A stretch of DNA of 64,000 nucleotides from Desulfosediminicola flagellatus (GCF_005116655.2 NZ_CP050698.1:6528501-6592500); one strand, 5' to 3'; counted from the stretch's first letter, positions 51,744 through 61,066 are shown. Made by a program: numbers and translations. Notes: generated by a model from the letters alone, not told the origin.

Positions 51744-53123
51744 ATGTCAGCTAAAGCTTTGAAAGTAGGTGTCCAGTCATTTGGAAGGTTCTTGAGTGGT
51801 ATGGTAATGCCCAACATTGGTGCATTTATCGCCTGGGGGTTGATCACAGCATTATTTATACCAACCGGTTGGTTACCTAATGAAACATTAGCGTCACTTG
51901 TTGGTCCTATGATCACGTATTTACTGCCCCTTTTGATTGGTTACACCGGTGGTAAGATGGTTGGTGGAGAGCGTGGTGCCGTAGCCGGAGCCGTTACAAC
52001 GATGGGAGTCATTGTTGGTGCTGGTATTCCAATGTTTCTGGGAGCCATGATTGCCGGTCCACTGGGAGGTTTAGCCATAAAGAAATTTGACGAGCAGGTT
52101 CACGGTAAAATCAAACCTGGATTTGAGATGCTGGTCAACAATTTCTCACTGGGCATTATCTCAATGCTGATTGCCTTAATTGCTTACGTGGTAATTGGCC
52201 CGCTCGTTTCTGTAATTACAAAGGGACTGGCATCTGGTGTGGGTTGGATTGTGGATATGTCTCTTTTGCCTCTGGTCTCAATAATTGTCGAGCCTGCGAA
52301 AATCCTCTTCTTGAACAATGCGATAAATCATGGTGTGTTCACTCCTCTTGGCGCAGAGCAGGCAGCTAATGTGGGAGCTTCCATTTATTATCTGATTGAA
52401 ACCAATCCCGGTCCTGGCATGGGCATCCTCCTCGCGTATATGTTGGTAGGTAAAGGTACGGCACAAAAGTCGGCTTATGGCGCATCCATCATTCATTTCC
52501 TCGGTGGTATTCATGAAATATATTTTCCGTATATCTTAATGAAGCCGAGATTAATTATTGCTGTTATCGCGGGTGGTATGGCAGGTGTTGCTTTTAACAT
52601 GATCACCGGTAATGCTTTGGTTGGTCCTCCATCTCCTGGTTCTGTTTTTGCGTTAACCCTTATGTCCACAAAAGGAATGGGAATTGTCCTGACTTTGGCT
52701 TCCATTGCAATTTCTGCAACCACTTCATTTGTCATTGGCGCAGTAATTATTCGTAAGGACGCTTCAGAGGTTGATGACATTGAAGCCGCAACAGCTGCTG
52801 TGGCAGCAAGTAAGGCTGAAGCAAAAGGGTTTGCCGTACCTGTTGCAGCCAGAAGTGTTCGGTCTATTGTAGTGGCTTGCGATGCAGGTATGGGATCTTC
52901 AGCCATGGGTGCAACTGTATTGCGCGGCAAAGTTAACGATGCCGGCTTAAATATTGAGGTTACCAACGCGGCTATTAATGATCTGAAAGACGCTGATATT
53001 GTCATTACTCAAAATGAATTGACTGATCGTGCCAGAATTAAATTACCTCAGGCACAGCATATGAGTATCAGTAATTTTATGGACGCAGGTTTTTATGACG
53101 ACCTGGTAGCTAAACTGGTTTAG
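51744..53123 (+). CDS. mtlA: Mannitol-type PTS permease EIICB
   Basis: 459 residues from ATG 51744 (GAGGGGG at 51731-51737). EIIC domain (about 1-340), inner membrane: IGAFIAWGLITALFIPTGW, GGERGAVAGAVTTMGVIVG, FLNNAINHGVFTPLGAEQ, FLGGIHEIYFPYILMKP, all characteristic of mannitol permeases (GGIHEI is the substrate motif). EIIB domain (about 365-459): VACDAGMGSSAMGAT with phospho-Cys. E. coli MtlA also carries EIIA at its C-terminus; here EIIA is in the next gene. Imports and phosphorylates a hexitol, probably mannitol to mannitol-1-phosphate; exact sugar not proven. Confidence 0.92.
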   Translation: MSAKALKVGVQSFGRFLSGMVMPNIGAFIAWGLITALFIPTGWLPNETLASLVGPMITYLLPLLIGYTGGKMVGGERGAVAGAVTTMGVIVGAGIPMFLGAMIAGPLGGLAIKKFDEQVHGKIKPGFEMLVNNFSLGIISMLIALIAYVVIGPLVSVITKGLASGVGWIVDMSLLPLVSIIVEPAKILFLNNAINHGVFTPLGAEQAANVGASIYYLIETNPGPGMGILLAYMLVGKGTAQKSAYGASIIHFLGGIHEIYFPYILMKPRLIIAVIAGGMAGVAFNMITGNALVGPPSPGSVFALTLMSTKGMGIVLTLASIAISATTSFVIGAVIIRKDASEVDDIEAATAAVAASKAEAKGFAVPVAARSVRSIVVACDAGMGSSAMGATVLRGKVNDAGLNIEVTNAAINDLKDADIVITQNELTDRARIKLPQAQHMSISNFMDAGFYDDLVAKLV

Positions 53124-53144
53124 CCGCTCTGTCATGAATTACGG

Positions 53145-53179
53145 GAACCTTGAAAAATCTCCGGATTTTTTCAAGGTTC
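53145..53179 (+). promoter_or_regulatory. Strong intercistronic hairpin between EIICB and EI genes
   Basis: GAACCTTGAAAAATC pairs with GATTTTTTCAAGGTTC (one bulged base) around a 4-nt loop, 22 bp after the EIICB stop. No T run follows. It could be a processing or partial termination site that sets different levels of EIICB and the fused EI protein. Confidence 0.55.
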
Positions 53180-53266
53180 TCGTGGTGTGGCTGGGCAAAA
53201 TATTGGTAGTAAAGCGGCAGGCGGAGGGTCTGTTCGAAGATCGATATATTTTTTAAGGAGATCGTG

Positions 53267-55897
53267 ATGTCTTTTTTTAAAAAATTGCTCGGTGGTCAAA
53301 AGAAATCTGAGATCACTGAGAAGCCCGAAGTATCCGAAAAAGCTGTTCAGGCATCCGCGCCGCAAGACAATAAGGATATCGTGGAAAGAGCTCTGACGGT
53401 TAGTCCACAGCAAATACTGTTAAATGCTCAGGTAACGACTAAAGAAGATGTTCTTGAACTCATAGCTCAAAACTTGTCCACCCTAGGCCTCGTCAGCGGC
53501 AACTATCTGGAAGCATTGCTCGGGCGTGAAGAAAAAGTCAGTACTTACCTGATTAATGGCGTAGCGATCCCTCACGGTGTAAACGAAGCAAAAGAGCAGG
53601 TAATTAAGACTGGCGTTTTTATTGTGCAGGTGCCAGAAGGTGTCGTCTGGAATGACAAGGGAGATGTGGCTCGCCTGATCGTTGGTATTGCTGCCAGGGG
53701 TAAGGATCATTTGAGCTTGCTTCAGCGTCTGACAGAGGTGGTTATGGATGAGGGCCTGGCCGAGCAGCTGGCAACCACATCCGACAAAAGCGATATATTA
53801 AATGCCCTGAATGATGCGGAGCAGACCGAGTCCGAGCAACTGGAAGACTATTCAGTTAGAGCGGAAGCAAAGGTCGTCGATATGCAAGGGATGCATGCCC
53901 GCCCAGCCAGCTTAATTTCAGAAAAGGCTGCAACATTTTCAGGAACAGATATCCGCATTCGAAACGATCAGAAGACCGCAACTGCGAAATCCATGGCATC
54001 ACTTTTGACGATGGGCGCAAGTCTTGGTGATGTTTTGATCATTTCTGCCGAAGGGCCCGAGGCGAAACACGCCGTTCAGGTTCTGTCAGAAATGATCAGT
54101 CAGGGATTGGACGATGACGAGGAGCAGGATAATGCGTCGTATCAGCCTTTAGCAGTACTCTCTGCTTTGACAGATGTTCAGTGTCGTATGAAAATCAGTG
54201 GCTCCGCAGCATCTCCCGGTATTACCATGGCACCTGCCTTTCGATTGCAAGCGGGAAAGATACGTTATGAAGAAAATGCAGAAGATCCTCAAATGGAAGC
54301 CAGGCTTTTCAGCACTGCACTGAAGGAAGCTGCACAGCAACTGGATGAACTCAAAGCCGACCTGCAGAGAATGGCTCCAAATGAAGCAGCCATTTTGCAC
54401 GCTCAAAAACAGTTGTTGCAGGATGAACTGGTACTAACCGACAGTGAGAAATTCATTGTAAATGGCAAAACTGCTGCATGGTCGTTTCATCAAGCCATTG
54501 ATAAGCAAGTTGAGTCATTAAAAAAAGTTGATAACGAGCGCCTGAGAGCAAGGATCGCAGATCTCATTGATGTACGTGATCGGGTATTGGCTCTGATGGT
54601 GCCCGCTGTTTCAGCAGTTGATTATCCGCAAACAGATTTCATTTTGATGGCAAAGGATCTCACACCTTCACAAACAGCCGGATTAAATGGTCTAAAAGTC
54701 CGTGGTATTTGTACGGAACTTGGCGGACCCAACAGTCATATGGCGATCCTTGCCCGTGCTTTGGGTATTCCCGCAGTGGTCGGTCTGGGGGAGGGCGAGC
54801 TGAAACATATTGAGGATGGCGAATTAATTATCGTCGATCCGCAGGCTTCGTCCGTTTACATCGATCCGGATGAAGCAACGCAGAAGCAGGGACTGGAGTG
54901 GATAGCTCAGTGGAATCAGATCCGCAAAGCAGAAGGTGCGCAAAAACATAAACCCGCTGAGACCCTTGATGGTCACCACGTTGATGTCGTATGCAATATT
55001 GCCAAGCCGGAAGACGCGAAATCTGTTTTGGAAAACGGTGGCGAAGGTGTCGGATTGTTACGAACAGAGTTTCTTTTTGAATCTTCTACTTCAGAACCAA
55101 CGGTGGAAGAGCAATATGAGAGTTTAAAAGCAATTGCCGCAGAACTCGGCGGTCACCAGCTGATAGTACGTACGGCGGATATAGGTGGAGACAAACCGGT
55201 ATCCTGGATGCATATTCCCCATGAAGATAACCCTTTTCTGGGTATGCGGGGCATTCGCCTCTCGTTCAAATATGAAGATATGTTCAGGCGTCAGCTTGAA
55301 GCCATTTACACGACAGCGATCTGGCAGAAAGAGGAATGCGGATCAACAGGTCTGCACATTATGTTTCCAATGATCGGCAGAATGTCGGAGTGGAATAAAG
55401 CACGAGACATCGCTGAAAGTATACGCTCACAATTAGACGCTCCCAAGTTGCCATTGGGCATCATGATCGAGGTTCCATCAGCGGTAATGATTGCCGATCA
55501 TCTGGCCAAAGAAGTGGATTTTTTCTCCATTGGCTCAAATGATTTAACACAATATACCCTGGCTATAGATCGCGGGCATCCAGATCTCTGCTGTGAGGCA
55601 GACAGTTATCATCCTGCCCTGGTTAAAATGATTGAAATGACGGTGAAAGCAGCACAGACTCATGGTAAATGGGTCGGTGTGTGCGGCAATGCGGCAGCGA
55701 GCCCTAATCTTGCGACACTACTGGTCGGGTTAGGTGTGACTGAACTGTCAGTAAGTCCAGCCAATGTGGCAGCGGTTAAAAATATTATCCGCGCTGTCAA
55801 CTACAGTAAATTACAGGAAAAAGCAAAGAAGGCATTGCAGCTGGAAAGTTCAGAAGCTGTTATGGAGTTGTATAAAAGCAACGACGATCTGTTGTAG
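53267..55897 (+). CDS. Fused PTS protein EIIA-HPr-EI (multiphosphoryl transfer protein)
   Basis: 876 residues from ATG 53267, with AAGGAG at 53255-53260. EIIA of the mannitol/fructose type (about 45-190; active His in NGVAIPHGV), HPr (about 200-290; active His in GMHARPAS, with a Ser in the position of the regulatory Ser46: TAKSMASLL), and enzyme I (about 305-870; phospho-His in GGPNSHMAILARALGIPAVVG, the PEP-binding LRTEFLF and the C-terminal GVCGNAA). Passes phosphate from PEP to EIIB of the preceding gene. The fusion makes the operon self-sufficient for phosphotransfer. Similar to FruB/FPr-type fusions, but with enzyme I included. Confidence 0.94.
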   Translation: MSFFKKLLGGQKKSEITEKPEVSEKAVQASAPQDNKDIVERALTVSPQQILLNAQVTTKEDVLELIAQNLSTLGLVSGNYLEALLGREEKVSTYLINGVAIPHGVNEAKEQVIKTGVFIVQVPEGVVWNDKGDVARLIVGIAARGKDHLSLLQRLTEVVMDEGLAEQLATTSDKSDILNALNDAEQTESEQLEDYSVRAEAKVVDMQGMHARPASLISEKAATFSGTDIRIRNDQKTATAKSMASLLTMGASLGDVLIISAEGPEAKHAVQVLSEMISQGLDDDEEQDNASYQPLAVLSALTDVQCRMKISGSAASPGITMAPAFRLQAGKIRYEENAEDPQMEARLFSTALKEAAQQLDELKADLQRMAPNEAAILHAQKQLLQDELVLTDSEKFIVNGKTAAWSFHQAIDKQVESLKKVDNERLRARIADLIDVRDRVLALMVPAVSAVDYPQTDFILMAKDLTPSQTAGLNGLKVRGICTELGGPNSHMAILARALGIPAVVGLGEGELKHIEDGELIIVDPQASSVYIDPDEATQKQGLEWIAQWNQIRKAEGAQKHKPAETLDGHHVDVVCNIAKPEDAKSVLENGGEGVGLLRTEFLFESSTSEPTVEEQYESLKAIAAELGGHQLIVRTADIGGDKPVSWMHIPHEDNPFLGMRGIRLSFKYEDMFRRQLEAIYTTAIWQKEECGSTGLHIMFPMIGRMSEWNKARDIAESIRSQLDAPKLPLGIMIEVPSAVMIADHLAKEVDFFSIGSNDLTQYTLAIDRGHPDLCCEADSYHPALVKMIEMTVKAAQTHGKWVGVCGNAAASPNLATLLVGLGVTELSVSPANVAAVKNIIRAVNYSKLQEKAKKALQLESSEAVMELYKSNDDLL

Positions 55898-55935
55898 CAC
55901 CTACCCTGAATTCTTCATGAGCCCAGGAGGCAATC

Positions 55936-57672
55936 ATGACATCACAATATAAAAAATATCACTCACCGGAGATTACCGTACCAGAAGAAGGATTGGTCTG
56001 GAATATGTACGGTGCAGGTGAAGAGAATATAGGAAAAGACGGACAACCAGAGCTGTTGCCGATACCAAAACCGGCTGCCAACCAGATGCTGGTGCGTATT
56101 GACTCGGTGGGGCTCTGTTTTTCTGATGTAAAGCTGATCAACATGGGTGGAAGTCATCCCAAACTGTATAACCGGGATCTGTCAAAAGAGCCCGGCAGGC
56201 TTGGCCACGAAGCTTCATTAACTGTCGTTGAAGTAGGCGAAGAACTTAAGGGTAGATATCACCCCGGTCAGCGGCTTGCAGTGCAACCCGATATTTATCA
56301 GGACGGTAAAAGTACCGCTTACGGCTACACCATCCCCGGTGGCCTGATCCAGTACCACCTTATCGGCCCGGAAATGCTTGAGACGGATGAAGGTGAGTGT
56401 CTACTGCCGGTTGATGATTCCATGGGCTATGCAGAGGCATCGCTTCTGGAGCCTTGGGGTTGCGTCCTCGCTTCGTATACCCAGCGTCGTCGACTGGATC
56501 CAAAAGAAGGCGGTGTTATGTGGATCATCGGAAATCCGACTGACAATGCGGAGTATACCTTTTCAAAAGGGCTGGAATATCCGGCTACCATAATTCTTTC
56601 TGATGTGCCGGAGGCGATTGCCGAACTCGCAGGGAAAACCTCAGCTAAGATCGTCGTGCGTAACGGTGTCACCCCTGATCAATATGACGATTTTGCCAAG
56701 GAATATACAGACGGCAACGGCTTTGATGATATCGTCATGCTCGACCCGCGTTCCGCCGATGTTGTCGGGAAGGTAGCAAAATACATTGCCCGCAGAGGCA
56801 CCATGAACATGGTTGGCAAGACAGCTCTTGACGGGTTGGTTGATACCGATGTCGGAAGGCTCCATTACGATTATACCGCGTATATCGGCAACCAGGGGCC
56901 GGATATCGCAGCGTCATACGGAGAGCAGCGTAACCGATGTGAGCTGTACCCGAAGGGAACAACTGTTTTTGTCGGAGCTGGCGGACCCATGGGACAGATG
57001 CACGTCCAGCGTGCCCTCGAACTTCCGGACGGGCCGACAACGGTTATCGCTACTGAGGTGAGTGACCTGCGGCTGGACTCCATCAAGGAACGTTTTGCAT
57101 CGCTGGCTGAAAAAAATGGTAGAAAATTACTGACCTTCAATCCCCAGACCAGTGAGAAATCACTTCATGATTTCGTGATGGAAGTAACGGATGGTAAAGG
57201 CGCCGATGATGTCGTCGTGAGCGTACCTATCGCAGATGTCATGGCCGAAGGCGACACGCTTATGAACGAAAACGGTATGCTGGTCTTTTTTGCAGGCGTT
57301 CCCAATGGCACTATGGCCGACATGAACCTGAGCAATGTCTACCTTGCTAACGCCCAGTATACAGGAACTTCAGGACTCACTCTGGACGATCAGCGCCAGG
57401 TGCTCAGCCAGGCTTCGCAAGGATCTCTTTCACCGGGCCGCAGTGTTGGTGCCATCGGCGGGATGAATGTTGCGAAAGAAGGTATCCAGGCAGTTATTGA
57501 AGGAAAGTTCGCCGGAAAGATTGTTATTTTTCCACAGATTGAAGATTTGCCACTCATAGGTCTCGATGACCTTCATGACCTTCATCCTGAGATTGCCGAA
57601 AAGCTAGAACCCGGCAACATGTGGACTGCTGAAGCTGAAGAAGCCCTTTTTGAAAAATACTGGAAGGAGTGA
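55936..57672 (+). CDS. Unusual long zinc-type dehydrogenase (MDR) with two Rossmann-like segments, probably polyol-phosphate dehydrogenase
   Basis: 578 residues; ordinary MDR enzymes have about 350. The N-terminal GroES-like domain (about 35-185) has catalytic zinc ligands Cys61 (GLCFSD), His91 and Glu92 (GHE); the four-cysteine structural zinc lobe is missing. A first Rossmann-like segment (about 190-300; GGVMWIIGNPTDN, no full glycine motif) is followed by a second one (about 340-470) with the intact dinucleotide motif VGAGGPMG at 346-353. Between PTS and kinase genes, and with no mtlD in sight, it may oxidise hexitol phosphate to fructose phosphate. Its C-terminus WTAEAEEALFEKYW is ordinary. 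Overlaps nothing; the kinase starts 3 bp after its stop. L-sorbose-1-phosphate reductase is another relative. Confidence 0.75.
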   Translation: MTSQYKKYHSPEITVPEEGLVWNMYGAGEENIGKDGQPELLPIPKPAANQMLVRIDSVGLCFSDVKLINMGGSHPKLYNRDLSKEPGRLGHEASLTVVEVGEELKGRYHPGQRLAVQPDIYQDGKSTAYGYTIPGGLIQYHLIGPEMLETDEGECLLPVDDSMGYAEASLLEPWGCVLASYTQRRRLDPKEGGVMWIIGNPTDNAEYTFSKGLEYPATIILSDVPEAIAELAGKTSAKIVVRNGVTPDQYDDFAKEYTDGNGFDDIVMLDPRSADVVGKVAKYIARRGTMNMVGKTALDGLVDTDVGRLHYDYTAYIGNQGPDIAASYGEQRNRCELYPKGTTVFVGAGGPMGQMHVQRALELPDGPTTVIATEVSDLRLDSIKERFASLAEKNGRKLLTFNPQTSEKSLHDFVMEVTDGKGADDVVVSVPIADVMAEGDTLMNENGMLVFFAGVPNGTMADMNLSNVYLANAQYTGTSGLTLDDQRQVLSQASQGSLSPGRSVGAIGGMNVAKEGIQAVIEGKFAGKIVIFPQIEDLPLIGLDDLHDLHPEIAEKLEPGNMWTAEAEEALFEKYWKE

Positions 57673-57675
57673 AAG

Positions 57676-58605
57676 ATGATATTCACCGTTACACTCAATC
57701 CGGCAGTTGATCGGGAAATGACCGTTGATGCCATTTCCTTCGATACTGTCCTGCGAGCCTCGGATTGGCGGGTAGACTGCGGTGGGAAGGGCTTTAATGT
57801 TGCCCGCATGCTCAAGTCCCTCGGGATTTCGAGTGTGGCACTGGGGTTTGCTGCAGGAAAGAGTGGCGAAATGCTGAATGATAAGCTCCAGTCCCTTGGC
57901 ATTGAGACTGATTTTGTCTGGGTCGGGGGAGAAACCCGCACCAATGTGTCTATTGTCAGCTCTGAGAATGGTCAGTATGTGAAAGTCAATGAGCCGGGCC
58001 CCACCATCACCGGAGCAGATCTTACACAACTTGCAAAGAAGATTGGCGACCGGGTTAAGGAAGGAGACTGGTGGGTGCTTGCCGGCAGTTTGCCTCCCGG
58101 GGTGCCGCCGACCTACTATACAGAGCTGATCAGCATCATTCAGTCTACAGGAGCAAAGGTATTCCTCGACACAAGTGATGAAGCGTTGCGTCAGAACTGC
58201 GCAGCTAAACCGTTGCTGGTTAAGCCTAATGATGAAGAAGCGCATGGGCTGACCGGTCTTCCTGTCGGAACGAAGGAAGAGATAGCGGTTGTCGGTGCAG
58301 CAATTTCTGAGATGGGACCGCGTAACGTGATTATCTCGCTAGGAAAAGAGGGGGCCGTACTGGTTGATAACGGCAAGGCGTGGTTGGCTGCCAGTCCTGA
58401 AATTACAGCTGCCAACCCTATCGGTGCCGGTGATTCCATGGTTGCAGGGGTTGTCTGGGGACTGAGCCGGGGAGACAGCATGCAGGATGCTCTCTGTAAA
58501 GGGATTGCCTGTGGCGCTGCCACTGCCAGTCAGAAAGGGACATCGGTTGGCTCTCTCGAACAGGTGAATCAGTTGTTAGAGAAGGTTAAACTCAAAGAAA
58601 TCTAA
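57676..58605 (+). CDS. fruK: PfkB-family kinase, 1-phosphofructokinase type
   Basis: 309 residues, typical for FruK/LacC. Starts FTVTLNPAVDREMTVD (the TxNPAxD signature), has GGKGFNVARMLKSLG, WWVLAGSLPPGVPPTYY, LLVKPNDEEAHGLTG, and the C-terminal PfkB signature with the anion hole and catalytic Asp in NPIGAGDSMVAG. Phosphorylates fructose-1-phosphate, or alternatively fructose- or tagatose-6-phosphate, to a 1,6-bisphosphate. The gene lies 3 bp after the dehydrogenase stop, so they are translationally linked. The ketose phosphate produced by the dehydrogenase is its likely substrate. FruK, LacC and PfkB cannot be separated by eye. Confidence 0.88.
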   Translation: MIFTVTLNPAVDREMTVDAISFDTVLRASDWRVDCGGKGFNVARMLKSLGISSVALGFAAGKSGEMLNDKLQSLGIETDFVWVGGETRTNVSIVSSENGQYVKVNEPGPTITGADLTQLAKKIGDRVKEGDWWVLAGSLPPGVPPTYYTELISIIQSTGAKVFLDTSDEALRQNCAAKPLLVKPNDEEAHGLTGLPVGTKEEIAVVGAAISEMGPRNVIISLGKEGAVLVDNGKAWLAASPEITAANPIGAGDSMVAGVVWGLSRGDSMQDALCKGIACGAATASQKGTSVGSLEQVNQLLEKVKLKEI

Positions 58606-58646
58606 TGATTTTATGAATTCGTAAAATCCGATCTACTTCGTTGTAG

Positions 58647-58698
58647 GTCTTAAGCGGCAATTCGTCGTACTATGTACTGCAGAATTTCCGCTTAAGAC
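58647..58698. repeat. Large inverted repeat between kinase and aldolase genes
   Basis: GTCTTAAGCGGCAATTC pairs with GAATTTCCGCTTAAGAC (17 bp, one mismatch) over an 18-nt loop. A smaller hairpin (CTAC/GTAG) adjoins on the left. No T run. It may be a repeated extragenic palindrome or an mRNA stability element. Confidence 0.6.
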
Positions 58699-58830
58699 AC
58701 TACGCCTCGTATATCAAACTTTTCCAGAGCCCATTCCTGAAAGTGTTTCGACTTTTTAATAGAATATCAAAACTTTAGTACAAATAAATCCGTGCCAACC
58801 AGACTTACGCACATACTACGGAGATGTATG

Positions 58831-59811
58831 ATGGCTGATTCTTTTCCATACGAAAAACTTGGGTTAGTGAACACCAAAGCGATGTTTAATAAGGCAATGG
58901 AAGATAAATACGCCATTCCAGCCTACAACTTTAATAATATGGAACAGCTGCAGGCCATCGTGACCGGTTGTGTGCAGTCTGATTCTCCGGTTATCTTGCA
59001 GGTGTCCGGCAGTGCCAGGACATACGCCGATGCTGTGATGATGCCGCATATGGTGCAAGGTGCGGTGGCCATGGCGCGGAAAATGGGCAGCAACATTCCT
59101 ATAGCCCTGCATTTAGACCATGGTAACAGTTTTGAGCTGGCCAAAGAGTGTATAGATAGTGGTTTTTCTTCTGTCATGATTGACGGCTCACATCATTCCT
59201 TTAAGGAAAATATCCGGCTCACTGCGGAAGTAGTGGAGTATGCCCATAAACACGGTGTAACTGTTGAAGGAGAGTTGGGTGTTCTGGCAGGTGTTGAGGA
59301 TGAGGTTTCTTCTGAGGTGAGTCACTATACCCAGCCTGAAGAGGTGGAAGAATTTGTCGCAAAAACCGGGGTGGACAGCCTTGCTATATCTATCGGAACC
59401 TCCCACGGTGCCCATAAATTTAAATTGAAGCCGGGCGAGGAACCACCAACCTTGCGTTTTGATATATTAGAGGAAATCGAAAAACGTCTTCCGGGGTATC
59501 CAATAGTGTTGCACGGTGCATCTTCTGTATCGCCTGAGCATGTTGCCATGATCAATCAATATGGCGGCAACCTGGAAAGCGCTGTGGGTATCCCCGCAGA
59601 ACAACTGCGTCGGGCGGCACAATCAGCGGTGTGCAAAATTAACATCGACAGCGATGGCCGTCTTGCCATGACCGCTATGATCAGGAAAGTTTTTGCGGAG
59701 AAGCCAGCAGAATTTGATCCACGGAAGTATCTCGGCCCGGCACGAGCTGAACTTATCGAATTGATAAAATTAAAAAATGAGGACGTGCTCGGCAGTGCCG
59801 GAAAGGCCTGA
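58831..59811 (+). CDS. fba: Class II fructose-bisphosphate aldolase
   Basis: 326 residues from ATG 58831, with GGAG at 58820-58823; the open frame extends to 58792 and an adjacent ATG at 58828 is possible. Zinc ligands and active-site motifs: ALHLDHG (His, Asp), GFSSVMIDGSHHSF, VEGELGVLAGVEDEV, SIGTSHGAHKF and LHGASSV. Cleaves fructose-1,6-bisphosphate to DHAP and glyceraldehyde-3-phosphate. Tagatose-bisphosphate aldolase is a close relative. It is the fourth enzyme of the island, 225 bp after the kinase with the palindrome between, so it could have its own promoter. Confidence 0.93.
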   Translation: MADSFPYEKLGLVNTKAMFNKAMEDKYAIPAYNFNNMEQLQAIVTGCVQSDSPVILQVSGSARTYADAVMMPHMVQGAVAMARKMGSNIPIALHLDHGNSFELAKECIDSGFSSVMIDGSHHSFKENIRLTAEVVEYAHKHGVTVEGELGVLAGVEDEVSSEVSHYTQPEEVEEFVAKTGVDSLAISIGTSHGAHKFKLKPGEEPPTLRFDILEEIEKRLPGYPIVLHGASSVSPEHVAMINQYGGNLESAVGIPAEQLRRAAQSAVCKINIDSDGRLAMTAMIRKVFAEKPAEFDPRKYLGPARAELIELIKLKNEDVLGSAGKA

Positions 59812-59824
59812 TCCGACCTCTCTC

Positions 59825-59970
59825 CCAGGAGGCTGTCCGAGAATTAGAGTTTTGGTCAAAATCGAGAAGTTTTTAGAAAATAGGCACAGCCATATACTTA
59901 ATATTGCGAGCATTATTTTTTTAAAAATCCGAAGATTTTGGGAAAAAGTCATTACCGGACAGCCTCCTGG
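59825..59970 (-). mobile_element. MITE copy D between aldolase and GAPDH genes
   Basis: 138 bp (59829-59966) with ends GAGGCTGTCCG / CGGACAGCCTC; outer flanks CCAG and CTGG extend the inverted repeat. Reversed relative to copy A: its start (GTCCGAGAATTAGAGTTTTG, then GTCAAAATCGAGAAG and GCACAGCCATATA) matches the reverse complement of the right half of copy A. Confidence 0.85.
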
Positions 59971-60029
59971 CCCGTACTTCAATACACATCATCTAGTAAA
60001 TATAAATACATATACTTGGAGAAAATATT

Positions 60030-61049
60030 ATGCTTAAAGTTGCTATCAATGGTTTCGGTAGAATAGGAAGACTATCATTTCGAGAACTTGCTGGAGACAA
60101 TCGTTTTGAAGTTGTGGCAATTAACGATTTAACAGATCCAAAGATGCTTGCTCATCTTCTGAAGTATGATAGTGTTCAGGGCCGTTTTGCAGGACATACT
60201 GTCGAAAGTGATGAGGATTCTCTCATCATTGATGGAAAGAAAATCAGAGTCTACAAAGATCCGGAACCGAAGAATCTCCCTTGGGGTGAACTTGGGGTGG
60301 ACATTGTTTTAGAATGTACCGGCTTTTTCTGCTCAAAAGCCAAAAGCCAGGCGCATATTGATGCAGGTGCAAAGAGAGTTCTTATTTCAGCTCCTGCAGG
60401 CAGTGACCTTCCAACCATTGTTTATGGCGTAAATCATCAGATACTGAAAAGTGATGATCTCATTGTCTCTGGTGCATCATGTACAACCAACTGCCTTGCT
60501 CCTATGGCAAAGGCATTGAATGATTATCGTGAGTTACGAACAGGTTTCATGACAACGATCCATGCATATACGGGTGACCAGAATATTATTGATGGGCCGC
60601 ATCGTAAAGGTGATTTTCGTCGTGCAAGAGCTGGAGCAATTAACATTGTCCCGAATTCGACCGGTGCTGCGAAAGCGATCGGTCTTGTCATTCCTGAACT
60701 TGACGGAAAACTTATTGGGTCAGCACAACGCGTTCCAGTTGCTACTGGTTCCATCACTATTCTTGATGCTACATTAAAAGATGAAACTGACTCTGTAAGT
60801 GTTGAGGGGCTCAATGAAGCAATGAAAAAGGCTTCAGATGAATCCTTTGGGTATTCTGATGAAGAGCTGGTGTCAAGCGATACAATTGGTATGAGCTATG
60901 GTTCACTTTTCGATTCCACCCAAACACTTGCGCAACGTTGTGGAACCAATATTTATGAGGTTAGAGTTGTAGCCTGGTACGACAATGAAATGAGCTATGT
61001 TTGCCAATTAATCAGGACATTAAACCATTTGGGAAGTTTGATGGCGTAA
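60030..61049 (+). CDS. gap: Glyceraldehyde-3-phosphate dehydrogenase, type I
   Basis: 339 residues, normal. NAD-binding INGFGRIGR at the start; catalytic SGASCTTNCLAPMAKAL with Cys nucleophile near residue 156; active His in TIHAYTGDQ; C-terminal VAWYDNEMSYVCQL. Oxidises and phosphorylates glyceraldehyde-3-phosphate in glycolysis. Ribosome site GGAGA. Separated from the aldolase by MITE copy D, which could affect read-through. A terminator follows at once. Confidence 0.96.
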   Translation: MLKVAINGFGRIGRLSFRELAGDNRFEVVAINDLTDPKMLAHLLKYDSVQGRFAGHTVESDEDSLIIDGKKIRVYKDPEPKNLPWGELGVDIVLECTGFFCSKAKSQAHIDAGAKRVLISAPAGSDLPTIVYGVNHQILKSDDLIVSGASCTTNCLAPMAKALNDYRELRTGFMTTIHAYTGDQNIIDGPHRKGDFRRARAGAINIVPNSTGAAKAIGLVIPELDGKLIGSAQRVPVATGSITILDATLKDETDSVSVEGLNEAMKKASDESFGYSDEELVSSDTIGMSYGSLFDSTQTLAQRCGTNIYEVRVVAWYDNEMSYVCQLIRTLNHLGSLMA

Positions 61050-61066
61050 GCACAGATTTATCAATT

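Noticed and set aside
59777..60037. 86-codon frame spanning the aldolase end and MITE copy D
   Set aside because: Out of frame with the aldolase and containing the same MITE-derived peptide (GGCPRI.VLVKIE).
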